Positions 1 through 12,400 of a DNA stretch of 64,000 nucleotides are shown piece after piece. Under the pieces are notes generated by a model. The model searched no databases and was not told the origin of the DNA. It worked only from the letters and a program-made list of their open reading frames with translations. Numbering within the stretch: the first letter of the stretch is position 1; each line of letters begins with the position of its first letter. Source of the DNA: Zerene cesonia (Eukaryota; Arthropoda; Insecta; Lepidoptera; Pieridae); contig NC_052130.1 in the NCBI RefSeq assembly GCF_012273895.1, positions 4,898,001 through 4,962,000 on the forward strand, given 5' to 3'. Position numbers and translations under genes: made by a program.

Positions 1-1430
1 TGTCAAAAATCAAAAAGTTGTGTGACATGAGAAATGAGTAGGCCAGTTATGGCATTGAACCCAACAGTGGTATGTGGATGGACTATACAGTAATTGCGCT
101 GTGCGGTTAAAAGCTAGCTACAGTCTTTACTTTTACTGATGTATAAAGATGAAGAGGTTGTTTGGTTGGTGCTCTACAAAACTACTCTTTGAATTTGAAT
201 TTTGCAAAAAGATAATTTGAGATTCTCCAAAGGGCATAGGATAGCTTTTATCGTGAACGGGAACTGCCTATATGATGGAATAGGACGGAAAGCCTGGACC
301 ATAGAGAGATTAGCCGAACTTCGTGATAAATTGTGTTTCCATAGACAATTTGTGAAACAAAACAGCTTTTAACTGATTCAGACCTGATAGAAGATAATCC
401 ACTGAATGCAGTGGAACCTGTACTAATATTAACAATTGTATGCACGTGATTTTAAAAGCACATCATATATAATATATGTTGAAACCTATCGAAGGTCGAT
501 CTCTTATTCATGGTGTTACTCACACCAAAAATTATGCTAATTTTGCATCATTCAATAATTTCTTTAGAAGCGAGTACATGTATCTGTTAATTTACAGCAA
601 TGATGAAACAGAATTGATCTATGATGACCTTTTAATGTAATTTCTAGCCAAATTACAAGTGTCAGTACACAATTGAATTTCCAAGATCGACCTTTAGTTA
701 TGTTTCGAAAGAGGACTGTCTTGATCGATCTATTGGTATGCTTACAATGTATTTTAATTTTTATTATTAACTTAAATATGGTCTACGTGTACATTACGAA
801 AGATGTTATATGATAAATATATCTCTAAATCAACATGAATTTTGGTATATTCAATTATTTATATTTTATTCTATGATATGTTATCCATTATCTATTATTG
901 ACTGCAAAAAAAGGTCAGTGAGGGAGGGATGTACCACTCTATTTTCTAAAACAGGACTAGATCATAACATTGTCTATCAAACAAAAAAATAATCGTGTGA
1001 ACCGATTGAAAATTAACACAGTTAGTTACCAAGCAAAAAAGTAACTGTTTTAAGAACATCCTTCGTTATTCGAGACGTCGGTTTAAAATGTAATTAAAAC
1101 AGTACAATACTGTGAAAAATAACATTAGGTGACATACAAAAAAAGAGTTGACACATTTGTAAATTAGTTTCGCACATTGAACATTGCTTAAACAAAATCG
1201 CAAGAAGCATACATTTTGTGTCAACTAGAATATATTATTCTAACGTCTAAACTAATAGCTAACTGTGACTCATATAGCTATATTTTTCTGCAATTATAAT
1301 ATTGGTTGTTTGAAATCCAGTAGTGATAATCTGTGGTGAGACGTTAAAACGTAAATATGTACACAGAGAAATTATATTAACGAGATTATCATTCCTTTTA
1401 TCTTCTTTACTATTATTTGATTCATTAATT

Positions 1431-1521
1431 TACGCCTTACGCCTCTCCAAAGATTCATGGGCGATGGTAGCGCTTACCGTCAGCCGACCCACCAGCTTCA
1501 TTGCCGATTGTGACATAAAAA
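1431..1521 (+). mobile_element. Poly-A retroposon family B, 3' end
   Basis: GCCTCTCCAAAGATTCATGG, CAGCCGACCCACCAGCTTCA, TTGCCGATTGTGACATAAAAA: the conserved 3' part and A-tail of a retroposon present eight times in the window. A minus-strand copy follows at 1814-2005. Confidence 0.6.
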
Positions 1522-1740
1522 AGTCGGAAATTATCATAAATAATTGTATTGTTATTTTTTTAATAGTTTTAAAAATGTTGCTCGCACAATATTTGCTTCT
1601 TTCTAACGTCCTTTCGTTATTTACACTACAGCTGCAAACTAATTAAACCTTACTGAGTAGCAGTAAGAAAGTTGCCTTTAAACAGTTGAGATTGTAAAAT
1701 TTGTAAGTTTGCATGCTTTTGCAAGTGCTTGTACAATTCA

Positions 1741-1813
1741 GTTTTTTTTTTTATTTACAATAAGTAGACCTTTGAACACAATCCCACCTGATGGAAAGTG
1801 GGGATGCGATCTA
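1741..1813 (-). mobile_element. LINE-type 3' tail fragment
   Basis: Poly-T, then CCCACCTGATGGAAAGTGGG, the same opening as the longer minus-strand fragment at 54923-55165. Confidence 0.5.
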
Positions 1814-2005
1814 TTTTTTTATCTCACAGTCGGCAATGGAGCTGGTGGGACGCCTGATAGTAAGCGCTACCACCGCCCATGAAAATTTTGAGAGGCATAA
1901 GGTCTATTGCAGACCTTACGCCCTCTATAAATGGATTGCCGACTTTAAATTGGGAAGGGATTAAGAAAGAATTGTCGAGAGGATTAAAGGAAAGGACTGG
2001 AAAAA
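1814..2005 (-). mobile_element. Poly-A retroposon family B, minus copy
   Basis: TCGGCAATGGAGCTGGTGGG, TAAGCGCTACCACCGCCCAT and ATGGATTGCCGACTTTAAAT match family B in reverse orientation. It is a tail-to-tail partner of 1431-1521. Confidence 0.6.
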
Positions 2006-2195
2006 TAAATGAATAGCCTATGACAGTCACAAACAACGTGCCTTTTTTGGTTGAAAAAAAATTAAAATCGGTTCTCTAAACCAAGAGATTACCCCCTACA
2101 ACATGCATCGTCACAAACTCATTAGTTTTACCTGTATTAGTATAGAAGTATAGGTAATTTTGTTTTTGTATGGGGCGATTATAACATACATCCTA

Positions 2196-2348
2196 TCCTA
2201 CTAATATTACACAATAATTACTCAAACGTTTGCAATGAAATTTGGTACGTAGACAGCTGATCAACTGGAATAATATACAGGCAACTTTTTATCCCGATAT
2301 TCCTACGGGATACGGACTTACGCGGGTAAAAACGCAGGGCGCAGCTGT
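2196..2348 (+). mobile_element. Helitron-like element, family 1 (internally deleted)
   Basis: Begins TCCTACTAATATTA and ends GGGCGCAGCTGT (terminal CTAG mutated). It shares the ATCCCGATATTCCTACGGGA core of the full copies but lacks the segment after the 5' end. Confidence 0.65.
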
Positions 2349-3099
2349 ATTTTTATCAATATTAAATTTAAAAAAAATACATTAAACTACACTGACATAA
2401 TATAGAAAACAAATTAGTGCGTTTATTGGCTTGCAGGAGGTAATCTCGATAATTGCTGAAACCATTTCGAAAATGTTTCACCAATAGAAGAATACAATAA
2501 TTCTCAGTAAGAGGCTATTTTGTTTCCCATAAACATAATAATAAATCTGTGTAAGTAATCAATATAAACTCTAATAATTATTTATAACAGGTAGACTACA
2601 TAATATGCTAATGAGACAAGAATTGCATTGCAAATATAATAAAATGCTTATTTTTAAATATTTTGTACATTCGTTTTGTAAATAACAAACAATATGAAAA
2701 TATTTTTTAAGTTTTTCGTTATAAAACAACAATGGTATAAAGCTCTAAGATGAAAATTAAATGTTAAAAAGTCTATAAATTTTTTAATAAAAATAATAAT
2801 AAATACATTTATTATGAGTTTTAGTATAAAATAATAATTTAAGTTAAGTATTCCGAAAAATAATCAATAGCGACAAAAACACCTTTGTCCTTATAATTTT
2901 CCCGCCAAACACAGATAACATAACGTATACATTAATTGTACATCTGCCTGCAACATTGGAATAACACAATATAAAATTGAATACGAATATATTCGATTTT
3001 TTATAACCTACTGTAATTATTAGATTCCAATGCGAAGTCTGCTTTCCAATATTATTATATCATTTTTTAACTGAAAATAATATTGTATTTTATTCATCC

Positions 3100-3475
3100 T
3101 TTTTACACGCTTTTTATTAGCTTCACCTGTATGTTTGTTTGTTTGTTTGTTTGTTTGTTTGTTTGTTTGTTTGTTTGTTTGTTTGTAACCGACTTCTTTG
3201 GGCGCGATTTTGACCCACTTTAAACGGCCAGATTTCGTTCAAACTTTGTAGATTTATTGAGGACCGATGACAATACACTAATTTGATAAAATTAATCCAG
3301 TTTTCAATTTGCAAAATATGATTTTTGTCAAAGCGTGTTTTTTAGTTTTTTTAAACTATTATATTTTATTTAAACTATATTTTATTTTGTAATTTTTAGT
3401 TTGACGTGCTTTAAAAGCGTGTTTTTTAGTTTTTTAAAACTATTTTTATTCTTTTAGACTTGGCGCTATTCACTG
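3100..3475 (+). repeat. Interspersed repeat containing (TTTG)n
   Basis: TTTACACGCTTTTTATTAGC, then about fourteen TTTG units (3132-3186), then TGACCCACTTTAAACGGCCA and two runs of AAAGCGTGTTTTTTAGTTTT. The same two flanks border gap 1. Confidence 0.6.
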
Positions 3476-4139
3476 GCTGGAAATTATAGTAGTAACTTAT
3501 ATTATCTGTGGTTTTGTGAGAATTTAAAAACATTTGTTTATTACTTAGTTTTTTACTAATTCATTACATTATAATTTACAATTTATAAAATTAGCTAGAT
3601 ATCTAGTTTGTTTATTTTAATATTTAAGTTTGGGCATACTTGTATTTTCTGAATTTAGTGATAAATGCGTTCTTAATTTTTCAGATGTTCTTATAAAGTT
3701 TTCCATCTCATATTATTGTCAAGTTCAAAAATAAGAATATTTAAACGACTCAAGTTACCTACTGCTAAATATTTTCGATCTTGTAACTTGTACTATTAAA
3801 TGCTTTCATGATGCTTTTTCCCTTTGAAATTGAGATATTTGTTACGGTTTTTATTATTTAAAATCTTCATAGAATTTCACAAATATAAAAAATACCAAGC
3901 CACTTCCGTCATAAAAGCAAATTTATTTTTATTTCTAAAATAATAGTAAATATAACATACCCTCAATATGGGTTAAATATGTAATAATCGTCCACTTAAC
4001 CAAACGCGTGCCACAAACGATAAACTCAAAGTAACTGAGTCTCGTGATTTTCTCTTGCAAAATCCGATGACACTGCGTATGAAATACGTGCGTATTATTT
4101 TATAAGATGAATAAATAACATGTGCATGTTAATTCGAAT

Positions 4140-4205
4140 TACCTTGTGGTGCAATGGTTGTGAAAAGGATTAGCGCAAGCCCTAGGATCGATCCCCGTTT
4201 AGAAT
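4140..4205 (+). mobile_element. Possible tRNA-like SINE head fragment
   Basis: TGGTGCAATGGTT and GGATCGATCCC, spaced about 35 nt apart, resemble A and B boxes of tRNA-derived SINEs. The rest is too diverged to fold as a tRNA. Confidence 0.3.
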
Positions 4206-4307
4206 TTAGATTGATGAAATGCATTGTTGGAGAAGGAGGATGAATTAAATTCATATGATAACATGGCAATAAACACTAAACTATAAATATTTTATAAATA
4301 CCTACTA

Positions 4308-4664
4308 CAGTGCAACCTCGATATAACAAATCGGTAGGGAACAAATAAATATTCGTTATATCAAGTAATTCTTTGAACTGAGGTTCGTTATGTTGAGGTT
4401 AGGTTGGTCTAAAATTCGTTATAAAGAGGTAAAACAATCACATACTATGAGATTAAGAATCATTACATTGGTTACACTTTATATAAAGGTTAATAAGAAA
4501 TTCGTTAATAATAAATTCGTTATAAAGAGGTTGTTCGCAAAAAAAGTTCGTAATGTAAAGGGATATTTTACATTGACTCTTATGGACAATTCAAGGGGAT
4601 TACGAAGAATTTGTTAAATCGAGGAAATCGTTATATTGAGGTACGTTATATTAAGGTTGCATTG
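4308..4664. mobile_element. MITE with pogo/Tigger-like terminal inverted repeats
   Basis: The ends are inverted copies (CAGTGCAACCTCGATATAAC at the left; the right end reads GTTATATTAAGGTTGCATTG), flanked on both sides by the dinucleotide TA, the target duplication of Tc1/mariner-pogo elements. The 357-bp interior has repeated ATTCGTTATAAAGAGG-like units and no transposase, so it is non-autonomous. Confidence 0.75.
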
Positions 4665-5028
4665 TAGTTCAATGTGGATAATGAACAAAGTTATTTTAAT
4701 AACTAGGCGTTATTAGTTTGGTGTATATCAAACATTAATCTGGTAGACTGATTATTTTATATTTCCCATTCTAACATACAAAAAAATCTAAATTTGAATA
4801 TCACAACTTGAATTTGTAAAAAAAAACAACATCGTTTTAAATATTTTTTTCGGGATGCCATTACACGTGACGTCATTTTCTTACCATGAGACCACCCTTT
4901 GAATATAACCCTTCCATAATCCACTCATAAACGACGAAGGCATCGGAGGCCATCCTTTTTTTTTGAAAGCTGATGCCTGCTGTTTTGCTGGGTTGCTGGT
5001 TTAGTCTAGTTCTGAAAATCGTAAAGAT

Positions 5029-5251
5029 AAAAGTGAAGTCCCGTGTCCCCTACTGGGGTATGGGGCAGATGATATACATATGTTTCACAGATCAATTTTT
5101 TTTTATGGACAAGTAGGTGATCAGTCTTCTGTGTCCTGCCAGACCGAGACTTTTTTTTTGTGCGTCCCCACCGGGAATCGAACCCAGGACCCCTTGGTTC
5201 TACGCTCACGCGTTAACCACTGTACCAAAGAGGCGGTCAAAAAAAGAGGCG
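5029..5251 (-). mobile_element. tRNA-derived SINE with perfect 15-bp target-site duplication
   Basis: The minus strand shows pol III promoter-like boxes: an A box (TGGTACAGTGGTTAACGCG) and a B box (GGGTTCGATTCCC), followed by a unique body. The direct repeat GAAAATCGTAAAGAT lies at 5014-5028 and again at 5252-5266, marking an intact insertion. A second copy lies at 31299-31490. Confidence 0.85.
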
Positions 5252-5556
5252 GAAAATCGTAAAGATGGTTCAGTTCTTTGTAAAAGCAGTTATTAAAATA
5301 ACAGTCATGAAAAGCTAGAACTAAACTAAACTACAGTAGAAAGAAAGCCAAAACATTCTTATCAGTTACAAACAAGCTGTGCACCTATCGTATAAACAAT
5401 CACACTGCCTTTCTTAACAACCATTCATAATTAACGTGAAATGTGCTGCATATGTTTATTTAAGTAATTTAATTATTGAAGTGGAAAGTATAATTCAATG
5501 GATTGGAGGTTGGGATGTGTAAGTTAAATTAGTATGATACAATTTGTCCTTACCTA

Positions 5557-5751
5557 TCCTACTAATATTATAAATGCGAAAGTTTGTAAGGATGTGTGTT
5601 TGTTGCTTTTTCACGCAAAAACTACTGAACCGATTGCAATGAAATTTGGTACGTAGACAGGTGGACAACTGGAATAACATGTAGACAACTTTTATCCCGA
5701 TATTCCTACGGGATACGGATTTATGCGGGTGAAACCGCGGGACGCAGCTAG
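5557..5751 (+). mobile_element. Helitron-like element, family 1
   Basis: Starts with TC (TCCTACTAATATTATAAATG) and ends CGCAGCTAG followed by T. TC and CTAG ends with A/T insertion are the Helitron pattern, as in lepidopteran Lep1-type elements. About 195 bp, no coding capacity. Confidence 0.75.
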
Positions 5752-5969
5752 TAAGTTATATATACATCTTTAATATATATATGCAACGAGATGTAAGTAA
5801 ATTCCTTTGTTTACTGCACAACTGTTTTGACAAAATATTTAACTGGGTAAAAAGGCTTTAAAAATTATCTATTTAGTTAAAATAATTCAGTAAATGCTTG
5901 ACTAGTTTATTTTAATTAGGTATATATTTCTAGCAAATGATTGATTTTAAAATAGAACAGTGAAATGGC

Positions 5970-6049
5970 AACGAATTATTTGTTCAAAAATATATATATA
6001 ATCAAAAATATATAGGATATACCTTATATTTTTGAACAAATAATTCGTT
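5970..6049. repeat. Perfect 25-bp inverted repeat with 30-nt AT-rich loop
   Basis: The arm at 5970-5994 (AACGAATTATTTGTTCAAAA and five more bases) is the exact reverse complement of 6025-6049. Confidence 0.9.
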
Positions 6050-6079
6050 ATTAAACGAAACGTTATTAAAGGGACAAGA

Positions 6080-6187
6080 TATACTAATATTATAAAGAGG
6101 AAACTTTGGTATTTATGTATGTTTATAACGTTTTCAAGTGACACGGGCTATTTATGTACCACAGACAAAGCCGGGGCGAACAGCTAG
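6080..6187 (+). mobile_element. CTAG-ended repeat 3' part (GGGGCGAACAGCTAG)
   Basis: Phrase TATTTATGTACCACAGACAA followed by AGCCGGGGCGAACAGCTAG. Related ends occur at 7625-7668 (GGGGCGGACCGCTAG) and 27870-27998 (GGGGAAGACTGCTAG). Confidence 0.45.
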
Positions 6188-6436
6188 TTAAGGTTAATGA
6201 ATAGTTTCAAAACTTCTGGATACATTCTGTTACGCATCTGCCAGTTTAAATGTGTGTCAATTTATTATGTCAAAAAGGGTTAAATGTATCAGTGAATTTG
6301 TAAAGGCCCTAAGAAAATTTCAAAAATAAGTTATTTTTATTTCCAATATCATGTTCAACATATCTCATACCAAAGTGAGACATATCATCATAGCAGATCA
6401 TAGCACAAATTAATATCTAACTATAACGCATTTCAG

Positions 6437-9400
6437 ACGGTAGAATTATGTTTAATATTTTGCGTGGCGCTATCCAGGGGAGCACTAGTTCGTGATTTAC
6501 ATACAGACAGAAGTAAGATCCTCGATGATTATTGTCCAAAAACAGAGCATTGCGAAGAGGGGACACATGTCATGTGCATGTACTATAACCCAGTATGTTT
6601 TTTCTTTTTGTTCATTGCCATAGAATAAAAAATTACTCACAGTTACAGTCAAAAATTGTCCGAGGGAAAACTCTGCCTACGCGCATTGAGCAGAGTTTGA
6701 TTATTGATATGAAATATATTGATCTGGTTTTACAATAAACTTTGAACACTACTGCCAACTACGAGGACATTTTTTGACGACATTGCCTTAATATATGTAA
6801 AGCTAAGCTAGCATTTATATTATGCTCTATCAGCAATGCCCCGGGCTAAAACAGGACCGACCTACTTACTTAACCCCCGGCGCAAGAAAGATTGAATTGA
6901 TGGAAAATTTTGACGTCTGTCTGTCTATGTGTGTGTGTGTATCGTAGCTCCCATACCAATGGACTGATTTCGATGCGGATTTTTTCGTTTGGAAGCCAGT
7001 TTCCTTGTAGTGGTTTCGACTGTGTTTGACGATACGCGGTCAGAAATGGCGACCGCTACAAAATTCGGATTTAATAATTTCCCTCAATAAGGGCATCGAA
7101 TGAAAAGACCTAAATAGTAAACTATACACAATGTAATATATAATAAAGTTCAACTTCGTGTTGGCTAACACAAATGAGGTCGAGGTTTTTTTTTAATTTT
7201 CACGTAGCTCTCATTTCCCATTGCCTTTATACCTGCCCGCAATAATTTGATTACCAAAAAAAAAGTCGACTTTATTTATTTCATCGTGCCAATGAACCTT
7301 CGAATGAATTTTACTTTAAAACACTTTGACAAGACTATCAAATAAATACAAAATATCATGAAAAGCGCTGAAACTATTTCTATAGAGTTTCACTTTCCGT
7401 CATTTATTTTGTGGATACGATTGTTAATTTTTTTTTCAGAAAAGTGTCATGGGTCCGCAATGCCATAAATCGAAGGACATACATATAAGTGCTGACGACG
7501 CAATGCAATTTGTCAATCTGGCTAATGTGTATGTTTTTTAAAACTATTTGTTTTTTACATTATAGCACAGATAATATAATACTATACTAGTAGTTATAGT
7601 TAGGACAATAGAAGGTTCTCAAGAAGAGAAAAATGTGCCACGTATGAAACTGGGGCGGACCGCTAGTAGGTAATATTAATAATTATTTTCTCAACAAAGT
7701 ATGATACATTTTTATTATATGTCCCAGATTCTCAATAGGGACAAACAAAGAAACCAATCGGTTGAAAACTCATAAGTTATCATCGAGTAAAATATGCAGT
7801 TGAATTGAAGACCTTTGTTTTTGGGAACGTCGCTTTATAAATTTACAAATATTAATATTGACCATTCAGATAACAATAGGAAGTAGCATAAAATCAGTTC
7901 ATTAAATAGTGGTAATATATACTGGGAACAGGAATAAAAAAAAATTTTTTTTCGCCTGACAGAAAACGATAGTCAAATTATTCCAACACAGATTTTCGCG
8001 ATAAAATTAAAAAAATGTTAAAGCCTTAAGACAATAACAGTAACATTTGAAACTTACAAATGTTCCAAGAAACTTTTCTTAGGGGCGATTTTCGAAGTCT
8101 TTGTTAAAATTTATTTATATTTCAAAATGATTTAATTACCCGTCTTAACGCATTTCAAATTTCACATTTATATTATGGTGGAATAGTTTATTGGACATAC
8201 ATTACAAAAAACAGCCGCGGATAGTATTTAGTTTTTAGTTAGTTAGTAGATAGTTAGGTAGTATCTAGATATAGGATACAAATGATCCGTGATTGTTACA
8301 GCGTTCGAGGGCACATAGCAAAAGGAGAGGAGGTCGGTAAGGACGGGGCAAAACTACCCCGCGCTTATGGGATGTTTAGGGTGGTAAGAAAAATTATTTA
8401 TATTATATATTATACCATACTATTTTCCCTTTTTTTCTTTGTTCTTCTTTGGCATCGCTTCCACACAGGCTACACATTTTACTACGATTAAATATGTATT
8501 AAATATGTGATCGCTTAAAATCAGGTAAACCGTCATCTCAATTGCCTACTATGACGAAAAAAGAACGTGGAAATTTTACACAATAGCTGCACATATACAA
8601 AACGATATTTTATCTAAAATGAAATAATAAATACTTTTTAGGAATGGGACGAGGAGCTGGCAACCTTTGCACAAGTCTTGGCAAATCAATGTATATTAAG
8701 GCACGATATGTGTCGAGCTTCTAGTAAGTAAACTATTGACAAATAAATAATTAGTTAGAAACTAGACTCCTGTTTATATTTATATGTTTACCTGAACCTA
8801 TGCTTTATTAATACAAATCCTTCTTATTTTTCGTAATACAGCGTCTAATATAGAATATAGATTTTCCCAAAATAGGTCCCCTCTTCGGTGATTCGATTTA
8901 TCACTTACTAAAACTAGTGTAATTTCTGAAATAATGGTCATGTTGTGAAGAAATTCAGCCACATTTTAAATAACACACATTTTTTTCATTCTATTTCCTT
9001 TTTGTCTCGAACACCGTGGTAACGGTTAATCTACCACCTTTACGATCATAACTGTTCCTTGAAGCTGACATTTTAATTAAAAATTGCTTAAATTACCTAT
9101 TACTAGTCGCTCGTCCCGTCTCCGTACGGCGAGAGATATAGATCCAGAGGTTACACTCTACAACGAATCAATCTCACAAACATACAATTTTTACCCCTTA
9201 ATATTACAAGTACAGAAAATCTTTTTAATATAGTAAACGCTGTTAAAAGTTTGGAAGTTATGGATGGATATTTATAAAGACGTTTGTTACTCGTTCACGC
9301 TAAAAAAGCCTATGTTGCTAATTTTACCCTGGTACTAAGCGAGTCATGCCGCAGGTTACAGCTAGTAGATATTATGTTGCTCAAACAAACACTAATAATA

Positions 9401-12400
9401 TTTAAAGAAATACTTAGACACACTCTTTTAACATATATAACTATTGTGTGCGTAAAATAGATTGATTGTTCTAGAGAGATTTACCGAACCTGGTCAAACA
9501 GCTGGAATAGTCAGGTTCACGTTCCCCGACTGGTACTCTTTATATGACCCGGAGAACTCCACCGCTGGTCTCACGAACGATAAGTTGGTGTACGGAGTCC
9601 AGCACATCTTTCAAACTTGGTACGCGCTTAAGCAGTACGTTTCCCCTGATATGATCACCAAATATCCTGATTGGGCTGTGTGAGTATTTACTTATAGTAA
9701 TTTTTTAGTTTTATTATGTTTTTTTTTTACTTTTTTTGTTTGACTTTTGTGTAATATGCCTAAGAGACCCCATTGCTCGATTCTGTAGGTATCTCTTGTT
9801 TCATTAAGTGAAAATTGGTGGACAGGTTGCCGGTGACAATGTGCCCGCAATTATATGAAATGTTTTTTTTTTGTATTTTAATGCAAAACTAAACCACTTT
9901 TTGTTTACTATATATAATCAATGGTTGCCAGTAAAAATTGCCAATATAACATTATTTGTGGTTTTGGGATGAAATAAGAGCATTCAAACAATGGAGCATA
10001 TAATTTCAGATGGCGATTTGCTTGAATTATTGCCTTCTAAGGACTACCTACACTATTTACATATATATATTACAATAACACGTTTTGAGCAAGATGGATC
10101 AAAACTCATAATAATTATTGCAACAAACTTTCCTCAACAAAGCGCACTATTTAAATGTAAATTCGTATTATGTTGTTTAAATATTTATTATGTTCCAGAG
10201 AAACGGATAAAGCAGCGGGCCGACTGTATCTCGAAATGATAAATGGTAAATCCACTCATATAGGATGCGGATTATCAGCATATGCGGCATATGCTTACCA
10301 TGCCAATAATGCGGACTTGACTTATAATGTAAGAATGATTATAATTTTAATCTTGTTATCTTGTACACAATTAATGTTCCTAAAAAAATTAAAACATTTT
10401 TATGTACTATTATTTATGATAATAATTTAATTAACCTAGATCTAACTATATTAGTTGCAATGTTAAATAAATGTCGCAATATAAATAACCTAAGTTACTC
10501 CTTATTATATCGGCTTTCTGTCAGTAAAACTCCCGTCCAAATGTATGTTTCGTTCCAGAGTTTAGCCGCAACAAACCGAAAGACAAACACTAAACAATGT
10601 TTTTTGTTACGTCTTCCGTATATATTATTATTATACCCAATTAGATTTTAGATCAAAGCGATTATTTAAATATTACAAAGAGGGACCTAAATTCATTCAT
10701 ATTAAGGAATATACATTATATTTATACATATTAACAATATTTTTCTCCCCCTGCTTTAAATAAGAATATGGAGAAAACTGTAATTATTTCATTTGCTTTA
10801 TCTATTATATTAAAAAACTTATCACTACACTCAGAAATTCTATTAAAAAACTTGAAATAATTACAGAACATACAAATAATATGCAACTATTCCTCCCGGA
10901 GTCGTCCAGGCGAAGAGGTATATAACATGAAGCCTCCGACTAGCAAAGATATAGGTTATACTTTACGTTGCGGCTGCCCCGTGGGTTATGACGAAGACCC
11001 TAACTGCTTATGCTATCCTAGTAACCGAGGGAATCGTATGTATATCAATTTTGTAGTGTTATTTATTCTCTGTGTATAAAAAACTAGCTTTTCCCCGCGA
11101 CTTTGCTCATGTGAAATTAGAAATAGTGTAATTGATGTTATTCTACAAATAAACCTTTCACTTGAATCTTACTATCCTGTCCTACTCATATTATAAATAC
11201 GAAAATTTGTGAGGATGTGTGAGTGTGTTTGTTACTCTTTCACGCGAAAATTACTGAACCGATTGCAATGTAATTTGGTACGTAGATAGCTGGACAACTG
11301 GAGTAACACATAGACAACTTTTTATCCCGATATTCCTATAGGATACAGACTTATACGGATGAAACCGCGAGACGTAGCTAGTTTGATCCAAAGAAATCGC
11401 TTACATACAAACGTACAAGTGAAGCTAATATAAAAGCTTGTTAATTTATTAAAAATGTGTATTATTTCAAGCTGAATTGTGTGAAAACGATCAATGCAAA
11501 CCTTCAGTGGTGCTTCTTCCGATATTCACAGTAGAAGATGCGCCCGAGGATAAAATGATCCACTCGAATGTGTGAGTAGATAAAATGCTATTTATTTCGA
11601 TACGAGTCCTATACTTCTAAGGACGATATAAAATCACGATATGACTAATCTGAAAGTCTGTCACTTTCAAATTCATAAGTCATGTCGTGATTACACCTTT
11701 AAAATGTTGATTTAATGTTCACAAAATTGATCATATAAGTTTTAAAGCCCTGGAAATGACATTAGCTATTTTGTATAATACTGCTCACAGGTCTTTTTTA
11801 TTCATTTATTATCTTTGATAGTTAAAATAATTATCTATATATATAAAAGAAAGTGGTGTTTAACTAACACCACTTTCACTATTTATAACTGAAGAACGGA
11901 TTAACCAGTTTGGCTGAAAATTTGTGCAGCGTAGCTTGGACCCAGGAGACGGACATAGGGTAGTTTTTATCCCGGAAATCCCACGGAACGGGAACATGCT
12001 AGAAAAACCCCGGGTCTAAGTTTCCTGCGACTACGCGGGCATAGCCGCGGGCGGATAGATAGTTTATAATAGTTTAGACCTAGACTTAAAGTTGTTAGTT
12101 TACAGACTCATCTCTTTTTCAGGCTTTCTAATAACACAATTAGATTAACGGATTCCTTCGAAATATTAGATCATTTTGATAAATTTACTAAAAAAGTAAG
12201 TATAACATATATCTAAATAGCTATAAACACTACTAAAATAATATCTTTTATATATAAATATCTTGTGTCACAATGTTAGTTACCATAATCCTCTGAAACG
12301 GCTGGACCGGTTATGAAATTTTTCGTGCTTATCGGGTAGAGCTGAGAATCGGCCAACATCTATTTTTCATACACCTAAATGATAAAAGTAAGGCATAACA

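Larger units (their letters stand above)
1..6436. other. No host gene recognised; repeats, and probable site of the CAP gene's first exon
   Basis: Apart from the repeats listed separately, the short reading frames are AT-rich and resemble nothing. A small exon with ATG and a donor must exist upstream of 6437 for the CAP gene, but no candidate could be picked with confidence. Confidence 0.5.

Noticed and set aside
3123..3314. Frame encoding a (NKQT)n repeat
   Set aside because: Simple translation of the (TTTG)n microsatellite.
5140..5238. tRNA gene on the minus strand
   Set aside because: A and B boxes are present but the sequence continues as a 220-bp dispersed element with a target duplication, so it is a SINE rather than a tRNA.
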